Shown here piece by piece: positions 1 to 9,743 of a stretch of 64,000 nucleotides of DNA. The DNA lies in assembly GCF_029543105.1 (NCBI RefSeq), contig NZ_JARQXB010000003.1, forward strand, positions 124,001-188,000, in the 5' to 3' direction. The notes under the pieces were generated by a model, which had not been told where the DNA came from, ran no database searches, and was given only the letters and a program-made list of their open reading frames with translations. The stretch is from Stenotrophomonas sp. HITSZ_GD (lineage in GTDB: Bacteria > Pseudomonadota > Gammaproteobacteria > Xanthomonadales > Xanthomonadaceae). The stretch's first letter is position 1. Each line of letters begins with the position of its first letter. A program made the translations under genes and the position numbers.

Positions 1-683
<683 letters not shown>

Positions 684-687
<4 letters not shown>

Positions 688-2033
688 GCGCACGCAAGTA
701 TTTTGGTACCGACGGCATTCGTGGCCGCGTCGGGCAGGGGCCGATTTCGGCCGATTTCGTGCTGCGCCTGGGCAACGCCCTGGGCCGTGTGCTGGGCGAG
801 GGCGGCCGTGGCCGACCGGTGGTGCTGATCGGCAAGGACACGCGCATTTCCGGCTACATGTTCGAGGCCGCGCTGGAGGCCGGGCTGGTCGCCGCCGGCG
901 CCGACGTGCAGCTGATCGGCCCGATGCCCACGCCGGCCATCGCCTTCCTGACCCATACGCTGCGCGCCGATGCCGGCATCGTCATCAGCGCCTCGCACAA
1001 CCCGCACTACGACAACGGCATCAAGTTCTTCTCCGCCGACGGCGAGAAGCTCGACGACGCCACCGAGCTGGCGATCGAAGCCGCGCTGGACGCGCCGTTC
1101 CTCACCGTGGATTCGGCGCGGCTGGGCAAGGCCGCGCGTGCGCGCGATGCGATCGGCCGCTACATCGAGTTCTGCAAGTCCAGCGTGCCGCGCGGCTTCC
1201 ACCTGCGCGGGCTGAAGATCGTACTGGACTGCGCGCACGGCGCCACCTACCACATCGCCCCGATGCTGTTCCGCGAGCTGGGCGCGGAGGTGGTGGTGAT
1301 CGGCGCCACGCCCGATGGCCTGAACATCAACGACGGCGTGGGTTCAACCCACATCGACAACCTCGCCGCGAAGGTGCGCGAGGTCGGTGCGGACCTCGGC
1401 ATCGCCTTCGACGGCGACGGCGACCGCGTGCTGATGGCCGACGACCAGGGCCACCCGGTCGATGGCGACGACCTGCTGTACGTGCTGGCGCGCGGCTGGC
1501 AGGCGAGCGGGCGGCTGAAGGGCACGGTGGTCGGCACGCTGATGACCAACTACGGCCTGGAGCAGGCGCTGGCCGCGCTGGAGATTCCGTTCGTGCGCGT
1601 GAAGGTCGGCGACCGCTACGTGCACCAGGCCTTGGTCGAGGGGGGCGGCGTGCTGGGCGGCGAGACGTCCGGCCACATGCTGTGCCTGGACCGCGCCACC
1701 ACCGGCGACGGCATCGTCAGTGCGCTGCAGGTGCTGGAAACCCTGCGCCGCGAGGGCGCAAGCCTGCGCCAGGCGCTGTCGGGCCTGCGCAAGGTGCCGC
1801 AGAAGACCGTCAACGTGAAGCTCGATGGCGGCGATGCCAAGGCGGTCGTGGGCGCGGCTTCCGTGCAGCAGGCGCTGTTGCAGGCGCAGGCGGCGGTGAG
1901 CGGGCGCGGGCGCGCGTTCCTGCGGCCCTCCGGCACCGAGCCGGTGGTGCGCGTCACGGTGGAGGCCGACGAGGCCGCGCTGATGCAGGACACGCTCGAT
2001 GGGCTCGCCGCGGCGGTGCGCGCGGCGGTGTAA
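684..2033 (+). CDS. glmM: Phosphoglucosamine mutase
   Basis: This 449-residue enzyme interconverts glucosamine-6-phosphate and glucosamine-1-phosphate, supplying UDP-GlcNAc for peptidoglycan and LPS. It begins [17 protein letters not shown], the standard GlmM start, and the ATG overlaps the accD stop by 4 bases; the reading frame is open further upstream but those codons lie inside accD. The catalytic phosphoserine motif [12 protein letters not shown] places the active Ser at about residue 104. A DGDGDR metal-binding loop follows near residues 242-247, and the C-terminal phosphate-binding loop [11 protein letters not shown] is intact. Length matches the family (about 445). A strong terminator lies 25 bases downstream. 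Confidence 0.96.
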
Positions 2034-2057
2034 GCGCGCCCTTCGCGATGCCTCGGG

Positions 2058-2087
2058 AACGCCGGCCTTGCGCCGGCGTTTTCGTTT
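2058..2087 (+). terminator. Rho-independent terminator after glmM
   Basis: A perfect 9-bp stem (AACGCCGGC at 2058-2066, GCCGGCGTT at 2072-2080) with a 5-nt loop is followed by TTCGTTT. It separates accD-glmM from the dioxygenase gene. Confidence 0.85.
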
Positions 2088-2272
2088 GCGGCGGGCCGGC
2101 GTTGGACGAAGCCGCATCGGCTGCGTAGCCGCGCGCTGTCCGCGGCGGGCAGGGCGCTCCTGGCGTTCATCGCGCGGGCGGCGCGCGCTGGCCGAGCGGG
2201 TGGGGCGATCTGTCACAATGGCGACCCTCGGCGGCACCGGCCGCCTTCATTGCCCGCACCGCAGGACACGCC

Positions 2273-3208
2273 GTGAGCCAGATTCCGACCCTCGACATCA
2301 CCCGCTTCGATACCGACCGCGAGGCCTTCGTGGCCGAGCTCGGCGCCGCCTATCGCGAATGGGGGTTTGCCGGCATCCGCAACCACGGCATCCCGCAGGC
2401 CGAGATCGACGCGGCCTACGAGGTATTCAAGGCGTTCTTCGCCCTGCCCGAAGACGTCAAGCGCCAGTACGTGCTGCCCGGCAGCGGCGGCGCGCGCGGC
2501 TACACCGCCTTCGGCGTGGAGACGGCCAAGGACTCCAAGCATTTCGACCTCAAGGAGTTCTGGCACATCGGGCGCGAGATTCCCGCGGGCTCGAAGTATC
2601 GCGACGTGATGCCGGCCAACCTGTGGCCGGACGAGATCGAAGGCTTCCGCGAACACGGCTACAACCTCTACAGCAAGCTCGACCAGCTCGGCGCACGCGT
2701 GCTTTCCGCGCTGGCGCTGCACATCGGCCTGCCGGAAGACTATTTCGTCGACAAGACCGATTCGGGCAACTCGATCCTGCGCCCGATCCACTATCCGCCG
2801 ATCACCGCCGACGACATCCCCAATGTGCGCGCCGGCGCGCATGAGGACATCAATCTGATCACCCTGCTGGTCGGCGCCAGCGCCGCCGGGCTGGAAGTGA
2901 AATCCAAGCAGGGCGAATGGGTGCCCTTCACCTCCTCGGCCGACACCATCGTGGTCAACATCGGCGACATGCTGCAGCGCCTGACCAACCATGTGTACCC
3001 GTCGACCACCCATCGTGTGGTCAATCCCCCAGGCGAGCTGGCCCGCCAGCCGCGCTACTCGGTGCCGTTCTTCCTGCACCCGAACCCGGATTTCCTGATC
3101 GACGTGCTGCCCTCCACGGTCACCGCCGACAATCCGAGCCGCTATCCGGAGCCGATCACCGCCCAGGGCTACCTGGAAGAACGCCTGCGCGAGATCAAGC
3201 TCAAGTAA
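2273..3208 (+). CDS. 2-oxoglutarate/Fe(II)-dependent dioxygenase, isopenicillin-N-synthase-like
   Basis: A 311-residue protein of the isopenicillin N synthase-like oxygenase superfamily. It has the N-terminal DIOX_N-like region (residues 1-120) and the C-terminal double-stranded beta helix. The iron facial triad is visible as H190-x-D192 (GAHEDINLITLL) and H247 (STTHRVV). The 2-oxoglutarate-binding R-x-S motif is R261-Y262-S263 (RQPRYSVPFF). Start is GTG with a weak CAGGA-type site upstream. It stands alone between two strong terminators, so it is probably monocistronic. The substrate cannot be deduced; members act on small metabolites, and orthologues sit at this spot in related genomes as general oxidoreductases. 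Confidence 0.85.
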   Translation: MSQIPTLDITRFDTDREAFVAELGAAYREWGFAGIRNHGIPQAEIDAAYEVFKAFFALPEDVKRQYVLPGSGGARGYTAFGVETAKDSKHFDLKEFWHIGREIPAGSKYRDVMPANLWPDEIEGFREHGYNLYSKLDQLGARVLSALALHIGLPEDYFVDKTDSGNSILRPIHYPPITADDIPNVRAGAHEDINLITLLVGASAAGLEVKSKQGEWVPFTSSADTIVVNIGDMLQRLTNHVYPSTTHRVVNPPGELARQPRYSVPFFLHPNPDFLIDVLPSTVTADNPSRYPEPITAQGYLEERLREIKLK

Positions 3209-3241
3209 GGTAGGGGCAGGGCGCCCGCCCGCCGCATGCCG

Positions 3242-3268
3242 GGGCCGGTCCATGACCGGCCCTTTTTT
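3242..3268 (+). terminator. Rho-independent terminator after the dioxygenase gene
   Basis: A perfect 9-bp stem (GGGCCGGTC / GACCGGCCC) with a 3-nt CAT loop is followed by six T residues at 3263-3268. Confidence 0.9.
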
Positions 3269-3390
3269 GTCGCCTGCCGGCGGCGGGATGGCGTGGCCGG
3301 GACGCGTTTTGTCCCGCCGTTGTCCGCGATAACGGTTCGGCATGGCGCATTGGATTATTCTTATACCCTTTTGCAAGGAGTGACCCAGCG

Positions 3391-4152
3391 ATGGCGATGC
3401 GTCGCAAGATCGTGGCCGGCAATTGGAAACTGCACGGTACCCGCCGGTTCGCCACCGAACTGGTCGCCCAGGTCGCCGCGGGGATGCCGCTGGAGGGGGT
3501 GGACGTCGTCATCCTGCCGCCGCTGCCCTACCTCGGTGACCTGATCGAGGATTTCGAAGGCGGCCACCTGCGCTTCGGCGCCCAGGACGTGAGCAGCAAC
3601 GAAAAGGGCGCCTACACCGGCGAGGTCTCGGCCACCATGCTGGTGGATGTGGGCGCCGACTATGGGCTGGTCGGGCACTCCGAGCGCCGCCAGTACCACT
3701 TCGAGAGCAGCGAGCTGGTGGCGCGCAAGTTTGCCGCCGCGCTGCACGCCGGGCTGACCCCGATCCTGTGCGTGGGCGAATCCCTGCAGGACCGCGAGGC
3801 CGGCCTGACCGAGCAGGTCATCGCCAGCCAGCTAGCGCCCGTGGTGGCGCTGGTGGGGGTGGAGGGGTTCCGGCAGGCGGTGGTGTCCTACGAGCCGATC
3901 TGGGCCATCGGCACCGGCCGCAGCGCCAGCCCGGCGCAGGCCCAGGCGGTGCACGCCTTCATTCGTGGTCAAATCCGCGCCCTCGATGCTAGAATCGCCG
4001 ATTCGTTGCCGGTCCTGTATGGCGGCAGCGTCAAGCCCGATAACGCCGCGGAACTGTTCTCGCAGCCCGATGTCGATGGCGGGCTGGTCGGCGGCGCTTC
4101 GCTGGTCGCCGAGGATTTCCTGGCGATCGCCCGGGCGGCGGTCGGTTGCTAA
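3391..4152 (+). CDS. tpiA: Triosephosphate isomerase
   Basis: A 253-residue (beta/alpha)8 enzyme interconverting dihydroxyacetone phosphate and glyceraldehyde-3-phosphate in glycolysis and gluconeogenesis. Catalytic residues are all visible: N11 and K13 in AGNWKLHG, H96 in VGHSERRQ, E168 in SYEPIWAIGTG. The phosphate-gripping loop 6 and the C-terminal YGGSVKPDNA motif are intact. A strong AAGGAG ribosome-binding site lies at 3374-3379, and a -10-like TATACC sits just upstream at 3362 without a clear -35. secG follows after 36 bases, the usual tpiA-secG pairing in gammaproteobacteria. Confidence 0.97.
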   Translation: MAMRRKIVAGNWKLHGTRRFATELVAQVAAGMPLEGVDVVILPPLPYLGDLIEDFEGGHLRFGAQDVSSNEKGAYTGEVSATMLVDVGADYGLVGHSERRQYHFESSELVARKFAAALHAGLTPILCVGESLQDREAGLTEQVIASQLAPVVALVGVEGFRQAVVSYEPIWAIGTGRSASPAQAQAVHAFIRGQIRALDARIADSLPVLYGGSVKPDNAAELFSQPDVDGGLVGGASLVAEDFLAIARAAVGC

Positions 4153-4188
4153 ACCCTCAAAGTCATTAGTCCGGGGACGGATTCGAAA

Positions 4189-4650
4189 ATGCTGATGTTG
4201 ATCCTCAATGTGATCTATGTGCTGATCGCGGTGGCGATGATCGCGCTGATCCTGATGCAGCGCGGCGCCGGTGCAGCCGCCGGTTCGGGCTTCGGCGCGG
4301 GCGCCTCGGGCACCGTGTTCGGCGCGCGCGGCGCTTCGAATTTCCTCTCCAAGTCCACCAAGTGGCTGGCCGTGGCGTTCTTCGCCATCAGCCTCTTCAT
4401 GGCCTGGTACGCCAGCCATGGTGCCCGCCCGACCGAGCAGGGCCTGGGCGTGATGTCGCAGGAAGCCGCCCCGGCCGCGCCGGCCGGTGAATTGAGCCAG
4501 GCGCTGCCGCAGGCGCCGGCTTCCTCCACGGTGCCGAGCGCGCCGGTCCAGACCGCACCGGCGCAGCAGGCGCCGGCCGCCTCCGCGCCCGCCGAACAGG
4601 CGCCGCCGGCAGCCGAAGAAAATAACGCCGGCGCGTCACAAAAACGCTGA
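4189..4650 (+). CDS. secG: Preprotein translocase subunit SecG
   Basis: SecG is the small auxiliary subunit of the SecYEG inner-membrane protein-export channel. The 153-residue product has two predicted membrane helices (about residues 2-22 and 55-75) separated by the conserved cytoplasmic loop with LMQRGAGAAAGSGFGAGASG and the FGARG..NFLSKST segment. Beyond residue 85 it carries a long low-complexity tail rich in Ala, Pro and Gln, making it longer than the 110-residue E. coli protein. Its 3' end contains the probable promoter of the following tRNA-Leu. Confidence 0.93.
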   Translation: MLMLILNVIYVLIAVAMIALILMQRGAGAAAGSGFGAGASGTVFGARGASNFLSKSTKWLAVAFFAISLFMAWYASHGARPTEQGLGVMSQEAAPAAPAGELSQALPQAPASSTVPSAPVQTAPAQQAPAASAPAEQAPPAAEENNAGASQKR

Positions 4651-4663
4651 AGCCGGTTACAAT
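4635..4663 (+). promoter_or_regulatory. Probable sigma-70 promoter of tRNA-Leu (and possibly nuo)
   Basis: GTCACA (-35, 4635-4640) and TACAAT (-10, 4658-4663) are separated by 17 bases and end 34 bases before the tRNA. No better promoter is seen between the tRNA and nuoA, so read-through into nuo is possible. Inferred from consensus only. Confidence 0.5.
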
Positions 4664-4697
4664 ACGCTGCGCACTGCAACGCCGGTGCGCAACGCAA

Positions 4698-4782
4698 GCC
4701 CAGGTGGCGGAATTGGTAGACGCACTACCTTGAGGTGGTAGCGACTTAGGTCGTAGGGGTTCGAGTCCCCTCTTGGGCACCA
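4698..4782 (+). tRNA. tRNA-Leu (anticodon GAG)
   Basis: An 85-nt class II tRNA with an extended variable arm. The 7-bp acceptor pairs GCCCAGG with CTTGGGC, with one G-T wobble. The anticodon loop TTGAGGT is closed by CTACC/GGTAG and carries GAG at 4732-4734, reading CUC/CUU. The T arm contains GGTTCGAGTCCCC, and CCA is encoded at 4780-4782. Confidence 0.97.
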
Positions 4783-4888
4783 TGTTTGGCTGCGGTTCCT
4801 GCGGGTTGTGGCAACGCCTGCCGCGGGTACCGCCTATACCCCATGCCGGCGCGCCCCACGCGCACGGCAGAGGCAAGAGAGAATCGCT

Positions 4889-5245
4889 GTGCTGGCCGAA
4901 TATTTGCCGAGTCTGCTGTTCCTGGTCGTCGCTACGGGCATCGGCATCGCGCTGATGGTCATTGGCCGGTTGCTCGGCCCCCGCCGCCCCGATCTCCAGA
5001 AACTCTCGCCGTACGAATGCGGCTTCGAAGCCTTCGAAGACGCGCGCATGAAGTTCGACGTGCGCTACTACCTGATCGCGATCCAGTTCATCGTCTTCGA
5101 TCTGGAAATCATCTTCATCGTGCCCTGGACGCAGGTGTTCATGGAAATCGGCGCGCGTTCGCTGGTCACCATGGGCCTGTTCGTCGGCATGCTGTTCCTC
5201 GGTTTCATTTACGTCTGGAAAAAGGGAGCCCTGGAATGGGAGTGA
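4889..5245 (+). CDS. nuoA: NADH-quinone oxidoreductase subunit A
   Basis: NuoA is a small membrane-arm subunit of complex I near the quinone cavity. The 118-residue product has three predicted membrane helices and the conserved [21 protein letters not shown] segment. I chose the GTG at 4889 ([11 protein letters not shown]), preceded by a purine-rich AGGCAAGAGAGA; the longer open frame from 4808 would add 27 residues with no homology-like character. The 3' end overlaps nuoB by 10 bases. First gene of the 14-gene nuo operon. Confidence 0.93.
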   Translation: MLAEYLPSLLFLVVATGIGIALMVIGRLLGPRRPDLQKLSPYECGFEAFEDARMKFDVRYYLIAIQFIVFDLEIIFIVPWTQVFMEIGARSLVTMGLFVGMLFLGFIYVWKKGALEWE

Positions 5246-5790
5246 TTCAGACCCTCGATCGTCTGATGACCAATCCGATCCCGGAAGGTCGCATCGACGA
5301 CATTCTCCGCCCCGAAGGCGAGAACCCGCTGCTCGAAAAGGGCTACGTCACCACCAGCGTCGACGCGCTGCTCAACTGGGCGCGCACCGGCTCGATGTGG
5401 CCGATGACCTTCGGCCTGGCCTGCTGCGCGGTGGAGATGATGCACGCCGGCGCCGCGCGCCTGGATCTGGACCGCTACGGCGTGGTGTTCCGCCCGTCGC
5501 CGCGCCAGTCCGACGTGATGATCGTCGCCGGCACGCTGGTCAACAAGATGGCCCCGGCGCTGCGCAAGGTCTACGACCAGATGCCCGACCCGAAGTGGGT
5601 CATCTCGATGGGCAGCTGCGCCAACGGCGGCGGCTACTACCACTATTCGTACTCGGTGGTGCGCGGCTGCGACCGCGTGGTGCCGGTCGACGTCTACGTG
5701 CCGGGCTGCCCGCCGACGGCCGAGGCGCTGGTGTACGGCATCCTGCAGCTGCAGAAGAAGATCTGGCGTACCCAGACGATCGCACGCTGA
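5236..5790 (+). CDS. nuoB: NADH-quinone oxidoreductase subunit B
   Basis: NuoB holds iron-sulfur cluster N2, the last electron carrier before ubiquinone. The 184-residue protein shows all four expected N2 ligands: adjacent C63-C64 ([10 protein letters not shown]), C128 (MGSCANGGG) and C158 ([11 protein letters not shown]). The start ATG lies within the end of nuoA; an upstream extension of the frame overlaps nuoA and was not used. A 33-base gap separates it from nuoC. Confidence 0.96.
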   Translation: MGVIQTLDRLMTNPIPEGRIDDILRPEGENPLLEKGYVTTSVDALLNWARTGSMWPMTFGLACCAVEMMHAGAARLDLDRYGVVFRPSPRQSDVMIVAGTLVNKMAPALRKVYDQMPDPKWVISMGSCANGGGYYHYSYSVVRGCDRVVPVDVYVPGCPPTAEALVYGILQLQKKIWRTQTIAR

Positions 5791-5823
5791 CCCGTCTTCC
5801 TCTTACAAAGCAGCCAAGCCCCC

Positions 5824-6573
5824 ATGGCAGAGCAAGCAACTCCCTTCACTGACCGACTCAGCGCGCGTTTCGCCGGCGCGCGGGTCACCGTGGTCGAACC
5901 GCGCGGCGAAGTGACGATGGAAGTCTCTGCCGCCGACTGGCATGCGACCTGCCTGGCACTGCGCGACGAACTCGGTTTCGAGCAGCTCTCGGACCTGTGC
6001 GGGGTGGACTACCTCGGCTACGGCAGCGACGAGTGGGATACCGACGACGTCTCCTCGCAGGGCTTCAGCCGTGGCGTGGAAGGCAAGTCGGCCGGTCGCT
6101 TCGCCTGGGGCGAGTTCCCCAGCCGCGAGACGCCGGAAGGCGCGCAGCCGGACACCATGCCGCAGCAGCGCTTCGCGGTGGTCGCCCAGCTGATCTCCTA
6201 CCAGCACAACCAGCGCCTGCGCGTGCGTTGCTACGCGCCCAACGACGAGCTGCCGGTGGTGGCCTCGGTGTGCGACATCTGGCCGGGCGTGAACTGGTTC
6301 GAGCGCGAGGCGTTCGACCTGTTCGGCATCGTGTTCGCCGGCCACCCGGACCTGCGCCGCATCCTGACCGACTACGGTTTCGTGGGTCATCCGTTCCGCA
6401 AGGATTTCCCGCTGATCGGCAACGTCGAAGTGCGCTACGACGAAGAGAAGAAGCGCGTGGTGTACGAGCCGGTGACCTCGGTCGAGCCGCGCGTGAACGT
6501 GCCGCGCGTGATCCGCGACGACGCGCGTTACCAGACCGCGGCCGGTGAGTCGCGCACGGAGGCCGCCAAGTGA
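5824..6573 (+). CDS. nuoC: NADH-quinone oxidoreductase subunit C
   Basis: NuoC is a peripheral-arm subunit lining the quinone channel with NuoD and NuoB. The 249-residue product carries the 30-kDa-subunit signature as [23 protein letters not shown] and [10 protein letters not shown]. It contains an acidic, glycine- and serine-rich insertion at about residues 62-104 before the core resumes at [11 protein letters not shown]. It is a separate gene, not the NuoCD fusion of E. coli. The stop overlaps the GTG start of nuoD by 4 bases. Confidence 0.95.
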   Translation: MAEQATPFTDRLSARFAGARVTVVEPRGEVTMEVSAADWHATCLALRDELGFEQLSDLCGVDYLGYGSDEWDTDDVSSQGFSRGVEGKSAGRFAWGEFPSRETPEGAQPDTMPQQRFAVVAQLISYQHNQRLRVRCYAPNDELPVVASVCDIWPGVNWFEREAFDLFGIVFAGHPDLRRILTDYGFVGHPFRKDFPLIGNVEVRYDEEKKRVVYEPVTSVEPRVNVPRVIRDDARYQTAAGESRTEAAK

Positions 6574-7877
6574 GCGAGTTCCACCAGGCCGGCCAGGCCT
6601 TCGCGAGCAATCCTGCCGAAAGCAAGCAGGAAATCCGCAACTACACGATGAACTTCGGCCCGCAGCATCCTGCGGCGCACGGCGTGCTGCGCCTGATCCT
6701 GGAAATGGACGGCGAAACCGTGGTGCGTGCCGACCCGCATATCGGCCTGCTGCACCGTGGCACCGAGAAGCTGGCCGAGTCCAAGCCGTTCAACCAGTCG
6801 ATCGGCTACATGGATCGCCTGGACTACGTGTCGATGATGTGCAACGAGCACGCCTACGTGCGCGCGATCGAGACCCTGATGGGGATCGAGGCGCCGGAAC
6901 GTGCGCAGTACATCCGCACGATGTTCGACGAGATCACCCGCATCCTGAACCACCTCATGTGGGTGGGTTCCAACGCGCTCGACCTGGGCGCGATGGCGGT
7001 CATGCTCTATGCGTTCCGCGAGCGCGAAGAGCTGATGGACGTGTACGAGGCGGTGAGCGGCGCGCGCATGCACGCGACCTACTACCGCCCGGGTGGCGTC
7101 TACCGCGACCTGCCGGACCGCATGCCGAAGTACAAGGAATCGCGCTGGCACAAGGGCAATGCGCTGAAGAAGCTCAACGCCGCCCGCGAAGGGTCGATGC
7201 TCGACTTCCTGGAAGACTTCACCAACACGTTCCCGTCGCGCGTGGACGAGTACGAAACCCTGCTGACGGATAACCGCATCTGGAAGCAGCGTACCGTGGG
7301 CGTGGGCGTGGTGACGCCGGAGCTGGCCCGTGCCTGGGGCATGACCGGCGTGATGCTGCGTGGCTCGGGCATCGAGTGGGACCTGCGCAAGAAGCAGCCG
7401 TATGCCAAGTACGACGCGGTCGATTTCGACATCCCGCTCGGCACCGAAGGCGATTGCTACGACCGCTATCTGGTCCGCGTGGCCGAGATGCGCGAGTCCA
7501 ACCGCATCATCAAGCAGTGCGTGGCATGGCTGAAGGCCAACCCCGGCCCGGTCATGGTCAAGAACTTCAAGGTCGCTCCGCCCAGCCGCGAGGACATGAA
7601 GGACGACATGGAAGCGCTGATCCACCACTTCAAGCTGTTCAGCGAAGGCTACTGCGTGCCGGCCGGCGAGACCTACAGCGCGGTGGAAGCGCCGAAGGGC
7701 GAGTTCGGCTGCTACCTGCTGTCCGACGGTGCCAACAAGCCGTTCCGCGTGCACCTGCGCGCGCCGGGCTTCGTGCACCTGTCCTCGATGGACGCGATCA
7801 TCCGCGGTCACATGCTGCCGGACGTGGTGGCAATGATCGGTACTTACGATTTGGTTTTCGGTGAGGTCGACCGATGA
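6570..7877 (+). CDS. nuoD: NADH-quinone oxidoreductase subunit D
   Basis: NuoD is the 49-kDa-type subunit forming the quinone-binding site beside cluster N2. The 435-residue protein begins with a GTG that overlaps the nuoC stop (GTGA). Conserved landmarks are [15 protein letters not shown] near residue 30, [14 protein letters not shown], and the C-terminal [25 protein letters not shown]-like region ending in DLVFGEVDR. It ends in a 4-base ATGA overlap with nuoE. Confidence 0.96.
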   Translation: MSEFHQAGQAFASNPAESKQEIRNYTMNFGPQHPAAHGVLRLILEMDGETVVRADPHIGLLHRGTEKLAESKPFNQSIGYMDRLDYVSMMCNEHAYVRAIETLMGIEAPERAQYIRTMFDEITRILNHLMWVGSNALDLGAMAVMLYAFREREELMDVYEAVSGARMHATYYRPGGVYRDLPDRMPKYKESRWHKGNALKKLNAAREGSMLDFLEDFTNTFPSRVDEYETLLTDNRIWKQRTVGVGVVTPELARAWGMTGVMLRGSGIEWDLRKKQPYAKYDAVDFDIPLGTEGDCYDRYLVRVAEMRESNRIIKQCVAWLKANPGPVMVKNFKVAPPSREDMKDDMEALIHHFKLFSEGYCVPAGETYSAVEAPKGEFGCYLLSDGANKPFRVHLRAPGFVHLSSMDAIIRGHMLPDVVAMIGTYDLVFGEVDR

Positions 7878-8401
7878 AGGCGACGGGCAATTTCGAAGCG
7901 GCGCGCGACGTCGATCCGCTGGTGGTGCTGAGCGACAAGACGCGCGCTCACATCGATCATTGGCTCTCCAAGTTCCCGCCGGACCGCAAGCGTTCGGCGG
8001 TGCTGCAGGGCCTGCATGCCGCGCAGGAGCAGAACGAGGGCTGGCTGACCGACGAACTCATCGCCGGCGTCGCCAAGTACCTGGACCTGCCGCCGGTGTG
8101 GGCCTACGAGGTGGCGAGCTTCTACTCGATGTTCGAGACCGAGAAGGTCGGCCGCAACAACGTCGCGTTCTGCACCAACATCAGCTGCTGGCTCAACGGC
8201 GCCGAGGACCTGGTCGCGCATGCCGAGAAGAAACTCGGCTGCAAGCTGGGCCAGTCCACCGCCGATGGCCGCGTCTACCTCAAGCGTGAGGAAGAGTGCC
8301 TGGCCGGTTGTGCCGGTGCACCGATGATGGTCATCAATGGCCACTACCACGAGCATCTGACCAAGGAAAAGGTCGATGCCCTGCTGGACGGGCTGGAGTA
8401 A
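7874..8401 (+). CDS. nuoE: NADH-quinone oxidoreductase subunit E
   Basis: NuoE is the thioredoxin-like 24-kDa-type subunit carrying [2Fe-2S] cluster N1a in the NADH-oxidising module. The 175-residue protein has the four expected cysteine ligands: C100 and C105 (FCTNISC), C142 and C146 ([10 protein letters not shown]). The N-terminal helical part includes ASFYSMF. The start overlaps nuoD by 4 bases, and nuoF begins 4 bases after its stop. Confidence 0.95.
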   Translation: MKATGNFEAARDVDPLVVLSDKTRAHIDHWLSKFPPDRKRSAVLQGLHAAQEQNEGWLTDELIAGVAKYLDLPPVWAYEVASFYSMFETEKVGRNNVAFCTNISCWLNGAEDLVAHAEKKLGCKLGQSTADGRVYLKREEECLAGCAGAPMMVINGHYHEHLTKEKVDALLDGLE

Positions 8402-8405
8402 CGGC

Positions 8406-9743
8406 ATGGCACAGCATCCCCACGCATCCACCGGTCCGGTCGGCCCCGCGCCGCAGCCGCACCAGGTCGTCTACACGACGCTGCACTACGACACCCCCTG
8501 GTCCTACGAGAGCTACCTGAAGACCGGCGGCTACGCGGCGCTGCGCAAGATCCTCGAAGAGAAGATTTCGCCGGCCGACGTGATCGAGATGGTCAAGCAG
8601 TCGGGCCTGCGCGGCCGCGGCGGCGCGGGCTTCCCGACCGGCCTGAAGTGGTCCTTCATGCCCAAGGGCGACATGCAGAAGTACATCCTCTGCAACTCGG
8701 ACGAATCCGAGCCGGGCACCTGCAAGGATCGCGACATCCTGCGCTACAACCCGCACTCGGTGGTGGAGGGCATGGCGATCGCCTGCTACGCCACCGGTTC
8801 GACCGTGGGCTACAACTACCTGCGCGGCGAGTTCCACCACGAACCGTTCGAGCATTTCGAGCAGGCCCTGGCCGACGCGTATGCGAACGGCTGGCTGGGC
8901 AAGAACGTGCTGGGCTCGGGCGTGGACATCGACATCTACGGTGCGCTGGGCGCCGGTGCCTACATCTGCGGCGAAGAAACCGCGCTGATGGAATCGCTGG
9001 AAGGCAAGAAGGGGCAGCCGCGCTACAAGCCGCCGTTCCCGGCCAACTTCGGCCTGTACGGCAAGCCGTCGACGATCAACAACACCGAGACCTACGCCTC
9101 GGTGCCGGCGATCATCCGCAACGGCGCCGAGTGGTTCAAGGGCCTGAGCAAGACCGCCAACGGCGGCCCGAAGATCTTCTCGGTCTCCGGCTGCGTGCAG
9201 AAGGGCGGCAATTTCGAAGTGCCGCTGGGCACGACCTTCGATGAGCTGCTGGAAATGGCCGGTGGCCTGCGTCCGGGCCGCAAGCTGAAGGCGGCGATCC
9301 CGGGCGGCGTGTCGATGCCGGTGCTCAAGGCCGACCAGCTGGCCGGCCTGCAGATGGATTACGACACCCTGCGGAACCTCGGCACCGGCCTGGGTTCGGG
9401 CGCCATCGTGGTGCTGGACGACAGCGTGTGCTGCGTGCGCTTTGCCTGCCGCATCTCGCAGTTCTTCCACAAGGAGTCCTGCGGCCAGTGCACCCCGTGC
9501 CGCGAAGGCACCGGCTGGATGCACCGCGTGCTGGAGCGCATCGTCGCTGGCAAGGCGACCATGGAAGACCTGCACCAGCTCAAGGCGGTGGCCGGCCAGA
9601 TCGAGGGCCATACCATCTGCGCGTTCGGCGAAGCCGCGGCCTGGCCGATCCAGGGTTTCCTGCGCCAGTTCTGGGATGAATTCGAGTACTACATCGTCAA
9701 CGGTCGCTCGATCGTGGACGGGCAAATGGGAGTGGCTGCGTGA
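8406..9743 (+). CDS. nuoF: NADH-quinone oxidoreductase subunit F
   Basis: NuoF binds NADH and FMN and holds [4Fe-4S] cluster N3, the entry point for electrons into complex I. The 445-residue product shows the nucleotide-binding [16 protein letters not shown], the FMN-contacting [28 protein letters not shown], and the N3 motif [12 protein letters not shown] with a later Cys in GHTICAFGE. The ATG at 8406 (MAQHPHAS) follows the nuoE stop directly; an in-frame ATG 30 bases earlier lies inside nuoE and is less likely. Confidence 0.96.
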   Translation: MAQHPHASTGPVGPAPQPHQVVYTTLHYDTPWSYESYLKTGGYAALRKILEEKISPADVIEMVKQSGLRGRGGAGFPTGLKWSFMPKGDMQKYILCNSDESEPGTCKDRDILRYNPHSVVEGMAIACYATGSTVGYNYLRGEFHHEPFEHFEQALADAYANGWLGKNVLGSGVDIDIYGALGAGAYICGEETALMESLEGKKGQPRYKPPFPANFGLYGKPSTINNTETYASVPAIIRNGAEWFKGLSKTANGGPKIFSVSGCVQKGGNFEVPLGTTFDELLEMAGGLRPGRKLKAAIPGGVSMPVLKADQLAGLQMDYDTLRNLGTGLGSGAIVVLDDSVCCVRFACRISQFFHKESCGQCTPCREGTGWMHRVLERIVAGKATMEDLHQLKAVAGQIEGHTICAFGEAAAWPIQGFLRQFWDEFEYYIVNGRSIVDGQMGVAA

